8,228 nt of DNA from Candidatus Aenigmatarchaeota archaeon (GCA_017610225.1 JAFCCM010000076.1:1-8228); one strand, 5' to 3'. Numbered from the stretch's first letter, positions 1 through 5,690 are shown. Numbers and translations: made by a program. Notes: generated by a model from the sequence alone, not told the origin.

Positions 1-249
1 CCAAGTTCCTCCAGAATAATAACCAATACAAAAGATGTTTTTAGTCCAGTAGTCTTGGTAATAATTAGTAAACTGTATTCCAGAAGATTTATTAAAATAA
101 TAATCAGCTTGTGTATTCCATATATGAACTACTTTATTATTGTCTAATAATTCATATCCTATGGGAGTTTCTTGACTCGCTTTCACAATTATGGGAATAG
201 CAAAAAGACTAAAGAAAAATAAAACCACAACTAAACAAATCTTATTCAT
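1..249 (-). CDS. Secreted protein with signal peptide, N-terminal fragment (runs off the left edge)
   Basis: The frame is open from ATG (249..247) to the window edge and gives 83 residues with no stop. Residues 1-24 form a classic signal peptide: MNK, a long Leu/Val/Phe hydrophobic core (5-22), then Val-Lys-Ala before Ser25 as a plausible signal peptidase I site. The mature part is very rich in aromatic and polar residues (about 42-79, including HIWNTQADYYF and DYWTKNIFCIGYY), with one N-glycosylation sequon at Asn53. That composition suits an extracellular beta-rich domain. It lies 18 nt behind the stop of the 187-aa gene on the same strand, and AGGT sits 9 nt before the ATG, so it is probably translated from the cassette mRNA. 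The function is unknown; a surface or virion-like protein is an inference from the neighbours. The coding call is strong and the role weak. Confidence 0.8.
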   Translation of the reverse strand, partial: MNKICLVVVLFFFSLFAIPIIVKASQETPIGYELLDNNKVVHIWNTQADYYFNKSSGIQFTNYYQDYWTKNIFCIGYYSGGTW

Positions 250-250
250 T

Positions 251-262
251 CCTCATCTACCT
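251..262 (-). promoter_or_regulatory. Shine-Dalgarno-like site of the left-edge secreted gene
   Basis: On the minus strand the leader reads AGGTAGATGAGG immediately before the ATG at 249. AGGT (262..259) is 9 nt upstream, a workable spacing for an archaeal anti-SD; the second purine block GAGG is probably too close. An upstream in-frame reading is blocked because the other ATG here (256) meets a stop after four codons. Confidence 0.45.
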
Positions 263-267
263 ATTAT

Positions 268-831
268 CTAGGAAACCCAAGTGATGTAAGTCACGTTCAA
301 CTTGTCTCCTGACTGTAATGTTACACTTGCTGAAAAGTCTGCGTCTGCTAAAATCGTATCTGCTGCTCCTGCTGCTGTGTGATTAAACAACCCTGTTGTG
401 TTGACAACCAAATTATTGCATGTTGATGTCCATTGATATGTCTGAGACCAGTTTCCATCTCCATGACTAACATATGTTCCTGCTGCTCTTGCCAGACCAC
501 AATCTGCTATCTCACTATTTAAAACTGTATCACCAACTGCTGTTGCTGTCCCGTTTCCAACTGCCTGATACTTGAATGCAGTTGCACCAACTTGATTATC
601 GCCTAATGCTACTTTTATGTGATTTTTTCCTTCTGTGGTTATGGCGTTGTGGCTACATTCCAATCTTTCAAGAGTCCCATCTGCCCTTATGACTTCAGGA
701 CATACTATACCTGTCCAATCAAGTGAGGCTGAATTTCCTGACATTGGGTTGTTTTTTTGTAAGAGATTCACAATAGGTAATACAAGTAGCAAACAAATCG
801 CTAATGTTCCTAAAGATATTATTTTGTTCAT
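268..831 (-). CDS. Secreted/anchored protein with phage tail-protein-like body
   Basis: 187 residues. Residues 5-24 are hydrophobic after MNKI, forming a signal or anchor helix, followed by a short polar linker. The body (about 66-187) has the rhythm of a family common in phage tail/structural modules: FKYQAVGNGTA, a VGDTVLNSEI stretch, a GLARAAGTYVS segment, a TTGLFN motif, and a closing strand pair TLQSGDKLNVTYITW. Those features recall phage proteins ending in a GD-L-V-W/Y beta hairpin. Four cysteines lie after the hydrophobic segment (44, 59, 111, 138) and five N-glycosylation sequons (Asn 93, 127, 144, 150, 179), which suit an exported glycoprotein. The ATG overlaps the stop of the upstream 65-aa gene by 4 nt and has GGGAG 6 nt upstream, so the two are likely translationally coupled. 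The phage relation is from memory of sequence patterns; a generic beta-sandwich surface protein is the alternative. Confidence 0.85.
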   Translation of the reverse strand: MNKIISLGTLAICLLLVLPIVNLLQKNNPMSGNSASLDWTGIVCPEVIRADGTLERLECSHNAITTEGKNHIKVALGDNQVGATAFKYQAVGNGTATAVGDTVLNSEIADCGLARAAGTYVSHGDGNWSQTYQWTSTCNNLVVNTTGLFNHTAAGAADTILADADFSASVTLQSGDKLNVTYITWVS

Positions 832-1025
832 TTTTTTCTCCCTACTTTTTTAATAAGATTTAATTCAATTTCCCTTTCATTTTGATGAAACTTTTTGGAA
901 AACTTGTTTTCAAAAGCATAAACTAAAATCATAATAAATCCATATAAGAATATAGAATATCCTGTTAACATCCACATCAATAATGGTATAGCTAGAAAAT
1001 ACACAAGCATTTTGATAATTTTCAT
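828..1025 (-). CDS. Small two-helix membrane protein
   Basis: 65 residues. Two hydrophobic helices (about 5-20 and 23-38, separated by TGYS) are followed by a strongly charged tail of about 26 residues (ENKFSKKFHQNEREIEL, ending KKVGRKK), a holin-like or small accessory membrane protein layout. By the positive-inside rule the basic C-terminus should be cytoplasmic. The start at 1025 is supported by GAGG 8 nt upstream, and its TGA stop overlaps the ATG of the phage-like gene as ATGA. No family is recognised. Size and position before an exported structural-type protein would fit a holin, an export helper or a membrane scaffold, but the sequence does not decide between these. Confidence 0.75.
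   Translation of the reverse strand: MKIIKMLVYFLAIPLLMWMLTGYSIFLYGFIMILVYAFENKFSKKFHQNEREIELNLIKKVGRKK
838..842 (-). promoter_or_regulatory. Shine-Dalgarno site GGGAG of the 187-aa gene
   Basis: GGGAG (842..838) lies 6 nt before the ATG at 831 and inside the last codons of the 65-aa gene. With the ATGA stop/start overlap this fixes the start at 831 and suggests translational coupling. Confidence 0.6.
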
Positions 1026-1033
1026 TTTTATTT

Positions 1034-1037
1034 CCTC
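1034..1037 (-). promoter_or_regulatory. Shine-Dalgarno site GAGG of the 65-aa gene
   Basis: GAGG (1037..1034), within AAGAGGAAAT, is 8 nt before the ATG at 1025 and lies in the 19-nt gap after the 44-aa gene. No TATA-like box sits at the leaderless distance, so this gene is read as internal to a polycistronic mRNA. Confidence 0.55.
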
Positions 1038-1044
1038 TTAATAT

Positions 1045-1179
1045 TTATTCCTTCTTGAATATAAAATAAATTACTATTATTGTTAGCAATGCTACCATCA
1101 CTATTATACCAGTTTTTGGGTTAGACGCTCTAGTCACAGTGACTTCTATTGCATCTCCTATATTAAATGGATCTATCAT
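1045..1179 (-). CDS. 44-aa single-pass membrane peptide, first gene of the cassette
   Basis: Reading the minus strand from ATG at 1179 to TAA at 1045 gives 44 residues: a polar N-terminal half (MIDPFNIGDAIEVTVTRASN), then one hydrophobic helix at about 24-41 and a short basic end, FKKE. This one-helix layout resembles small membrane proteins found beside archaeal virus or appendage genes, but no family is recognised. Its start has no SD; a TTTTAA box about 26 nt upstream argues for a leaderless message. It ends 19 nt before the 65-aa gene and probably leads the operon. Reality is supported by the clean soluble/TM/basic architecture, promoter spacing and gene packing; its shortness keeps confidence moderate. 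Confidence 0.65.
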   Translation of the reverse strand: MIDPFNIGDAIEVTVTRASNPKTGIIVMVALLTIIVIYFIFKKE

Positions 1180-1202
1180 GTGACTATAATTTATTTTATG
1201 GG

Positions 1203-1208
1203 TTAAAA
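1203..1208 (-). promoter_or_regulatory. TATA-like box for the membrane/phage-like cassette
   Basis: TTTTAA followed by CC on the minus strand, centred about 26 nt before the ATG at 1179, the spacing expected when transcription starts at the start codon. A similar TTTAACCC box precedes the 52-aa gene. An alternative AT-rich run, ATAAAATAA (1191..1199), is too close for a leaderless start. Confidence 0.4.
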
Positions 1209-1220
1209 TTGTTTATGTCT

Positions 1221-1289
1221 GTATATACCCGAACGTCAGTGAGGTTACCAACATTTTGATAAATTGCGGAACGATAGTGAAGCAATACC
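1221..1289. repeat. Pair of imperfect hairpin units with shared core GAACGNNAGTGA
   Basis: Two copies of the 12-base pattern occur 38 nt apart: GAACGTCAGTGA (1231..1242) and GAACGATAGTGA (1269..1280). Each is bracketed by complementary bases, but the stems differ. Unit 2 has ATTGC (1263..1267) with GCAAT (1282..1286), five pairs. Unit 1 has a weaker ACC (1227..1229) with GGT (1243..1245), extendable by GTA (1221..1223) with TAC (1246..1248) around a bulge. Both units end in ACC (1247..1249 and 1287..1289). A conserved core inside non-identical stems suggests a structured RNA element or protein-binding site rather than a simple duplication. They lie between divergent promoters, so the transcribed strand is unclear. 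Confidence 0.5.
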
Positions 1290-1309
1290 TAGCTTGTCAA
1301 CCATAACCA

Positions 1310-1318
1310 TTAAAAATA
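1310..1318 (+). promoter_or_regulatory. TATA box TTAAAAATA of the CxxC gene
   Basis: TTAAAAATA is centred 26 nt before the ATG at 1340, which puts the likely transcription start at the start codon. No SD is present before the ATG, consistent with a leaderless mRNA and favouring ATG 1340 over the next Met codon (residue 6). Confidence 0.55.
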
Positions 1319-1339
1319 CAAAATAATTAGAATTATAAC

Positions 1340-1780
1340 ATGGCAAAAAAACCAATGTCTAAAACTATAGCTCTAGTATTTGTTCTGCTAATGATGGGAG
1401 GAACAATTGGTATGCTTGTTGATGCATTTCTTAAATCCTCAGATGAAGTAGAAATACCCCAGAACAGGATAATCAAATACAAACTGACAGAGGCACAAAT
1501 CAAAGAACTTCTTAGAAATTATCAGACTGTTGTTGAATATGAATACTCTTCTGGGTGTTTGGAATGTGGGACTCTTTTGACATCTCTAGAACAATGGACT
1601 TTATCGTCAGATAATCAGATGTATCTCCAGGAAATCCAGAGTGATACTAGTTCTTCTAGTAAATTGACTATTGTTAGTCTCCGCGGTCAGAAAACACTCT
1701 ATGACCCTAGCCAGGATGATGCAAGAAATCTTATTTGTGATTTGCTTATTTCTAGGAGTTTGTTTTGTGTGGAAGTTTGA
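1340..1780 (+). CDS. Membrane-anchored CxxC protein, thioredoxin-like layout
   Basis: 146 residues. Lysine-rich start (MAKKPMSK), one transmembrane helix at about 9-30, an acidic linker (SSDEVEIPQ), then a soluble domain outside or facing the membrane. The domain starts with a helix (about 49-60), then TVVEYEYSSGCLECGTLL, where a beta strand leads into CLEC (73-76) and a helix. This is the strand-CxxC-helix order of thioredoxin-fold proteins. A later strand, KLTIVSLRGQKTLYD, fits the fold's central sheet. Two more cysteines (133, 143) near the C-terminus could pair. The usual cis-Pro after the CxxC domain is not obvious, so redox activity is inferred; metal binding or a structural disulfide are alternatives. 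It is transcribed alone from its own TATA box. I believe related short proteins occur in DPANN genomes, but no named family is claimed. Confidence 0.85.
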   Translation: MAKKPMSKTIALVFVLLMMGGTIGMLVDAFLKSSDEVEIPQNRIIKYKLTEAQIKELLRNYQTVVEYEYSSGCLECGTLLTSLEQWTLSSDNQMYLQEIQSDTSSSSKLTIVSLRGQKTLYDPSQDDARNLICDLLISRSLFCVEV

Positions 1781-1792
1781 GAAAATATAAGA

Positions 1793-1800
1793 TTTAAATC
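1793..1800 (+). promoter_or_regulatory. TATA box TTTAAATC of the methyltransferase gene
   Basis: TTTAAATC is centred about 27 nt before the ATG at 1824, preceded by the purine-rich ATAAGA that fits a BRE. There is no SD before the ATG, so a leaderless transcript is likely and the gene is independent of the CxxC gene although only 43 nt separate them. Confidence 0.6.
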
Positions 1801-1810
1801 CTTTTTTATT
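1801..1810 (+). terminator. Possible oligo-T terminator after the CxxC gene
   Basis: A run of six T (1802..1807) within CTTTTTTATT lies about 20 nt after the TGA of the CxxC gene; archaeal termination often uses such T tracts without a hairpin. It sits between the TATA box and start of the next gene, so it could equally be promoter-proximal AT-rich sequence. Confidence 0.3.
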
Positions 1811-1823
1811 TGAATTTAACAAT

Positions 1824-2381
1824 ATGATAACTCCATTCGATATCATTGCGCCATTTTACGCTTTGAGAATATTAACAATAACTAAAGATCATGATATCAT
1901 AGAAAGAAATCTAGATATTGAAGATGGAAATGTTGTCTTGGAATCTGGTTGTGGACCTTTAGTTTATCTATTAGAACTAAGTAAGACACATAATTTTACT
2001 CCAATAGGTGTTGATAATTCATTAGCGCTTCTACGAATTGCTGGACGAAGAGCAGAAAAATGCGGTTCAGATGAATTTAGAGATAATCTTCAACTTGTTG
2101 AAGCTGATATTTCCAAAAGAACAGATTTTAAGGATAATTACGCTGATAGAATAATCGTTCCAAGAACGTTTATGGTTATACCAAACAGAGAAGGGGCACG
2201 CGATGAATTATATAGAATATTACCTCCAGATGGTGTGATGATTGTTTCTGAGCCTAAAAGATCTATAACAGGTTATGTTTTCGGATTAGATGGGATGAGT
2301 GATTTTTTTGGAGCAAGAGGATGGTCTGATAAGAGATATTGGTCAGAAGAAGGTAATAATTATGCTAGGTTGGTTAAATAA
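1824..2381 (+). CDS. Class I SAM-dependent methyltransferase
   Basis: 185 residues, a Rossmann-like methyltransferase. Motif I is VVLESGCGP (37-45), giving the E/D-x-G-x-G SAM loop; the following acidic residue is in IGVDNS (Asp64), and LVEADIS (Asp95) matches the motif with the adenine-contacting acid. A later stretch, REGARDELYRILPPDGVMIVSEP (about 122-144), is the helix-strand of the fold and resembles UbiE/COQ5-like enzymes, where a reaction-terminating helix precedes a GG-like turn. Motif I has Pro-Leu where many enzymes have a third glycine, which is tolerated in several families. The substrate cannot be read; a small molecule is more likely than tRNA because no RNA-binding extension is present. 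It is monocistronic, ending 11 nt from the convergent 52-aa gene. Confidence 0.88.
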   Translation: MITPFDIIAPFYALRILTITKDHDIIERNLDIEDGNVVLESGCGPLVYLLELSKTHNFTPIGVDNSLALLRIAGRRAEKCGSDEFRDNLQLVEADISKRTDFKDNYADRIIVPRTFMVIPNREGARDELYRILPPDGVMIVSEPKRSITGYVFGLDGMSDFFGARGWSDKRYWSEEGNNYARLVK

Positions 2382-2392
2382 AATTAAAATCA

Positions 2393-2551
2393 TTATTTCC
2401 CTAATTTCCAATCCATTTCCTTGATTTCATTAACAAATCTTTGAATAACCCTTGGCAAATCTTGAGGTTCAACGCTTAAGATATCAGATGATTGTCTAAG
2501 TAATTTCTCTTTTATCTTAAGGTCTTTCCATTCTTTTTCTGATATTTGCAT
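2393..2551 (-). CDS. 52-aa helical protein, unknown function
   Basis: Minus-strand frame from ATG 2551 to TAA 2393, 52 residues. It is charged and predicted helical: a start MQISEKEWKDLKIKEKLLRQ, a turn around SVEPQDLP, then a second helix RVIQRFVNEIKEMDWKLGK. A helix-turn-helix pair of this size could be a small regulatory or complex-bridging protein, but no family is recognised. It has no SD. A TTTAACCC box about 25 nt upstream, overlapping the end of the DUF218 gene, suggests a leaderless start. The final codons run into an AT-rich tail shared with the convergent methyltransferase. Short length and lack of homology keep this moderate, but the codon pattern and promoter make it credible. 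Confidence 0.6.
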   Translation of the reverse strand: MQISEKEWKDLKIKEKLLRQSSDILSVEPQDLPRVIQRFVNEIKEMDWKLGK

Positions 2552-2573
2552 AATTAGTTATTGGAGTGAAGGG

Positions 2574-2578
2574 TTAAA
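2574..2578 (-). promoter_or_regulatory. TATA-like box of the 52-aa gene
   Basis: TTTAA followed by CCC on the minus strand is centred about 25 nt before the ATG at 2551 and immediately follows the DUF218 stop codon (2581..2579). It resembles the TTTTAACC box of the membrane cassette. Confidence 0.4.
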
Positions 2579-3265
2579 TTAGTTTGTTGGAACTTCTTGA
2601 TTAAATACTGCATCTGTTCCTCTTCTTCGCTTAGCGAGCCATTGAGGAATTCTACCCTTAGGATCTACAATTAATAGTAAATACCAAGGAATTTCCCATA
2701 AATAATAACCACGGTTTTGCCATGTATCAATTGGCTTTCCTACCACTCTTTCTGCGCTGTAGACATCAATATCTGATTTACCATAATTCCTATAAAGTCT
2801 TTGTGTTCTGGGAACATTTTCGTGAGATGTTATACTAGCAACTTTTTCTTCGGTGTTGGTTAATTCGACTGCTCTCTCAACATTACTAGAGGTTTCTAAT
2901 GTATCTTCAACAAGTGTAATTCTGCCTTCAGATATATCTTTTTCAACAAGATAATTTCTCATTACTGTTGCTTCGGAAATACCTTCACCATAAACATCCC
3001 CACCACAGACAATAAATCTAGCAGTACTAGAATTTTCATAAAGTCTCAACGCACCTTCTACTCTATCTATTCCTCTTTCAGTAAGTTCATAACCATCATC
3101 TTCAGTTTTTTGATAGCCAGCGCCGTGAACAACTATAACATCATAATCAGAACCAATTTCTTTCCTCTTCCAACCTCTAGTATCTTGATGGACCCTCCTT
3201 CCAATTAATCCTGTACCAATTAAGGCTAAAGATCCTAAACTAAATAAAACATCCTGAACACTCAT
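2579..3265 (-). CDS. DUF218 (YdcF/SanA-like) protein with N-terminal membrane anchor
   Basis: 228 residues. A hydrophobic segment (7-21) ends in Arg-Arg, so it is likely anchored by one helix. The rest follows the DUF218 order: first strand DVIVVHGAG (42-50), an RGIDRVEGALRLY helix, strand FIVCGGD (84-90), the SEATVMRNYL helix with the conserved Ser-Glu (97-98), EDTLETSSNVERA in the position of the family's T-x-E-N region, and ITSHENVPRTQRLYR (145-159), the family's TS-H-x-R-x segment. A hydrophobic C-terminal stretch (about 188-200, LWEIPWYLLLIV) may touch the membrane. DUF218 members act in envelope processes in bacteria, with largely unknown reactions; a cell-envelope role here is inference. 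The start at 3265 is preferred because upstream GTG and ATG codons run into stops; a TATA box lies about 35 nt upstream. Confidence 0.85.
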   Translation of the reverse strand: MSVQDVLFSLGSLALIGTGLIGRRVHQDTRGWKRKEIGSDYDVIVVHGAGYQKTEDDGYELTERGIDRVEGALRLYENSSTARFIVCGGDVYGEGISEATVMRNYLVEKDISEGRITLVEDTLETSSNVERAVELTNTEEKVASITSHENVPRTQRLYRNYGKSDIDVYSAERVVGKPIDTWQNRGYYLWEIPWYLLLIVDPKGRIPQWLAKRRRGTDAVFNQEVPTN

Positions 3266-3293
3266 ACAATCATTGTCACTAATAAAGAGTGAA

Positions 3294-3304
3294 GTATATA
3301 TAAA
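3294..3304 (-). promoter_or_regulatory. TATA box of the DUF218 gene
   Basis: TTTATATATAC on the minus strand is a strong archaeal TATA match, centred about 35 nt before the ATG at 3265. That predicts a short 5' UTR of roughly 7-10 nt, without an SD. It lies in the 53-nt gap after the alanyl-tRNA synthetase stop, so the two genes are probably separate units. Confidence 0.6.
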
Positions 3305-3318
3305 GATTTGTATTAAGA

Positions 3319-5667
3319 TTATCTCCCTAATTTTTTAATTTCTTTTCTTTTCTCTTTCCACTCATTAAACAATTCCTCGACTTTCTGAGGCAACTCTTCT
3401 TCTTTGGCTTTAAGAGCATCACAAGACTCTTTAAACAACTTTTCACTTTCCTTCAACTGTTTTGTAGCAACATCTCCAGCAACAAACTCTAATCTAACAA
3501 CTCCATCCTGAACACGTTTAGTCTTGGTTATCGAGATAAATCCTATTTCTCCAGTTTTGTTAACGTGAGTTCCCCCACATGCTTCATGATCTAGTTTGTC
3601 AATTGAAACTATTCTTAAATTCTTCTCTGGAACTACACCACCCTGATAAATCCTGAACCCATACTTTTTCTCAGCTTCTTCTCTTGGTAAAACTTCAGTA
3701 ATGACAGGATAATTCTTCTTAACAATCTCGTTACATTTATCTTCAATCTTCTGGACAACTTCGTCTGTTAACGCTTCATAATGTGTTACATCTAATCTGG
3801 CTTTTTTGCTTGTTTTTTCTGCTGAATGTTGCCATACCCATGGTCCTAAGATTTGACGGCAAGCCGTATTAACAACATGAGTTGCAGTATGGTGTTGTGT
3901 TAAGATTTGACGATTGTAAACATTAACTGTTCCCTTGACTTCCTGACCTTCTTCAAGTTTCCCTAAAACCCGATGAACAACCACACCTTGAAATTTCTGG
4001 GTATCTGAAACAGGAACGCTATCTATAAATCCTAAATCTCCTTTCTGTCCTCCGCTTTCAGGATAAAACGCTGTCTGGTCTAAAACAACCCACTTATCAT
4101 CAATCATCTTCAGGACTTTGGCTTTGAATTCTGTCATTTTTGGGTTATCATAAAATAGAATCTTGGTTTCAGGAAGGCCTTCTACATTAACTTCTTCTCT
4201 TTCTATTCCTTTTGGTGGAGTAGTGTGTTTTTCAGTAACTTTGACATAGAAGTCTTCTGATACTTTCAAGTCAGGTTTAAAATCATTAATCAATTCAGGT
4301 GTAATGCCTTCAGAATCATACATTTTAAGCATCTTCTCTTCGGTAAATTCTTCCTCGTCTTGGATCATTCTTTCGACTATTCTTTTTGTTCTTAACTTGG
4401 TCTCATGAAATCTTTGCTTTTCTATTCCTAAAATCTTTTTTACTGTCTCGATATTTTCCTCAAGCCCTGGGACAATTGGTTTAAGGTGTTTAGCATGCAT
4501 TTCACACACATCTCCTAAGTCAACATTCCAGTGATTATCATCAATAAATCCTAATGCTCTTCTTAAAATTACACGAAGATTATATCCCCCACCAACATTA
4601 CTTGGCAACATCCCATCAGAAATAGCCATGGTTAAAGCTTTGGTATGGTCACAAATCGCATAAAGTGCTTCCATTGGTCTTACTTGTTTATCTAAAATAT
4701 CAACAGTTACACCTAATTGTTCTGCTACTCTTTCCCGAGCTTTTTTAATACTTCTGACTTCGTCTATGTTTAGATTTCCGGCGAGTTTGGAATATTTCAA
4801 GAAAAATTCTTTATCGTAATTTATTCCCACCTGTTCTTTTAGGCGTTTAAGGACTGGTTCAAATACTATATCATAACTGGTTGGCGTTCCATTGCAAATC
4901 CACGGGAATCTTTCTAACCCAGCACCCATGTCTATGACTTTATTTTTCATTTCTGTTACTACACCATTACTTTCCAAGAATTCAGTAAATACAGCATTTC
5001 CTAGTTCTATTCCCTTAACGAAATATTCCATTGACGATCCAAAAGCACCATAACCTACCCATAAATCTTCAGTGAATACAACTTCTTTTCCCGGAATTCC
5101 AAATACTTCTGTTAACAATCGATAGTCGAGTTCTATACATTTATCCTTCCAATAACCAGTTTTGCCATCATAGATTGAGTGTTGACCTATCATGCAGAAA
5201 TTTGTATAGTGTTTACCTGTTACCCCAACATTAGGAATATCTGGGAATCTAAGACAGAATTGTGGCACGATTAACGGGTTAGCAGGCATTTGAAATACTA
5301 CTTGTCCTTTTTCTACCCTTTGGAAGTCGATTATTGAAGCGATATTGAAGAACAAGTCAGGTCTCCATCTACACACGATTGGGTATTGTTTTATTGATGT
5401 GTGACCATTTTGTTTGAAGAATTTCTCGATTTCTTGCCATGATTCTATGTAACTAAACCTTTTGGATGTAGATGGATTTCCTAAAAATTCATAATCTTGA
5501 CATGGTTGATCTGGGCAGTGATTTCTCTCAGGATCTGCAGTCCAATAACCTTTACCACATTTAGGACATATTTTTCGTTGAAATCCTTTGTTGACTAGAA
5601 AATCAATTTTATAGTATTTCTCCCAGTCTTTCTGGAATTGTTTTCTTAGGATTTTTTTGTCCATCAT
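3319..5667 (-). CDS. alaS: Alanyl-tRNA synthetase, archaeal type, lacking the C-Ala domain
   Basis: 782 residues. Charges tRNA-Ala with alanine in the cytoplasm. Archaeal hallmark: N-terminal zinc-ribbon segment with Cys34, Cys37, Cys51 and Cys56. Class II core: CRWRPDLFF (99-107) for motif 2, DMGAGLERFPW (246-256) for motif 3. Editing domain: AFYPESGGQKGDLG (533-546), the zinc/editing HxxxH at His593/His597 (in QHHTATH) and CGGTH with Cys697/His701, so mischarged Ser-tRNA-Ala clearance is probably intact. The protein stops soon after a coiled-coil (about 737-780, lysine and glutamate rich), where archaeal enzymes of around 900 residues usually continue into the DHHA1-type C-Ala domain. No C-Ala remnant lies in the 53 nt to the next gene. 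Two Met codons start the gene; the first is used here because the TATA box at 5691 predicts a leaderless mRNA beginning there. Confidence 0.97.
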   Translation of the reverse strand: MMDKKILRKQFQKDWEKYYKIDFLVNKGFQRKICPKCGKGYWTADPERNHCPDQPCQDYEFLGNPSTSKRFSYIESWQEIEKFFKQNGHTSIKQYPIVCRWRPDLFFNIASIIDFQRVEKGQVVFQMPANPLIVPQFCLRFPDIPNVGVTGKHYTNFCMIGQHSIYDGKTGYWKDKCIELDYRLLTEVFGIPGKEVVFTEDLWVGYGAFGSSMEYFVKGIELGNAVFTEFLESNGVVTEMKNKVIDMGAGLERFPWICNGTPTSYDIVFEPVLKRLKEQVGINYDKEFFLKYSKLAGNLNIDEVRSIKKARERVAEQLGVTVDILDKQVRPMEALYAICDHTKALTMAISDGMLPSNVGGGYNLRVILRRALGFIDDNHWNVDLGDVCEMHAKHLKPIVPGLEENIETVKKILGIEKQRFHETKLRTKRIVERMIQDEEEFTEEKMLKMYDSEGITPELINDFKPDLKVSEDFYVKVTEKHTTPPKGIEREEVNVEGLPETKILFYDNPKMTEFKAKVLKMIDDKWVVLDQTAFYPESGGQKGDLGFIDSVPVSDTQKFQGVVVHRVLGKLEEGQEVKGTVNVYNRQILTQHHTATHVVNTACRQILGPWVWQHSAEKTSKKARLDVTHYEALTDEVVQKIEDKCNEIVKKNYPVITEVLPREEAEKKYGFRIYQGGVVPEKNLRIVSIDKLDHEACGGTHVNKTGEIGFISITKTKRVQDGVVRLEFVAGDVATKQLKESEKLFKESCDALKAKEEELPQKVEELFNEWKEKRKEIKKLGR

Positions 5668-5690
5668 AGATATTAATTAGGTTAGGAGAA

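Larger units (their letters stand above)
1180..1339. other. Divergent intergenic region
   Basis: This 160-base gap separates the leftward membrane/secreted cassette from the rightward CxxC gene. It contains a promoter at each end and the two hairpin units between them. No further ORF, tRNA or convincing C/D-box RNA (RUGAUGA with CUGA) was seen. Confidence 0.7.

Noticed and set aside
635..853. Plus-strand frame of 72 residues
   Set aside because: It is antisense to the N-terminus of the phage-like gene, with no supporting signals; the opposing frame has signal helix, SD and stop/start coupling.
1132..1144. Perfect inverted repeat AGTCAC-A-GTGACT
   Set aside because: It lies inside the 44-aa gene, where it codes Val-Thr-Val-Thr, is only six pairs with a one-base spacer, and has no second copy; probably chance.
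1227..1300. Possible C/D-box or H/ACA guide RNA in the divergent gap
   Set aside because: The repeated GAACGNNAGTGA includes AGTGA but there is no clear C box (RUGAUGA), paired D box (CUGA) or ACA tail at the right spacing.
1607..1846. Minus-strand frame of 79 residues
   Set aside because: It lies antisense to the CxxC gene and the methyltransferase start, has no promoter or SD, and shows a low-complexity composition typical of a shadow frame.
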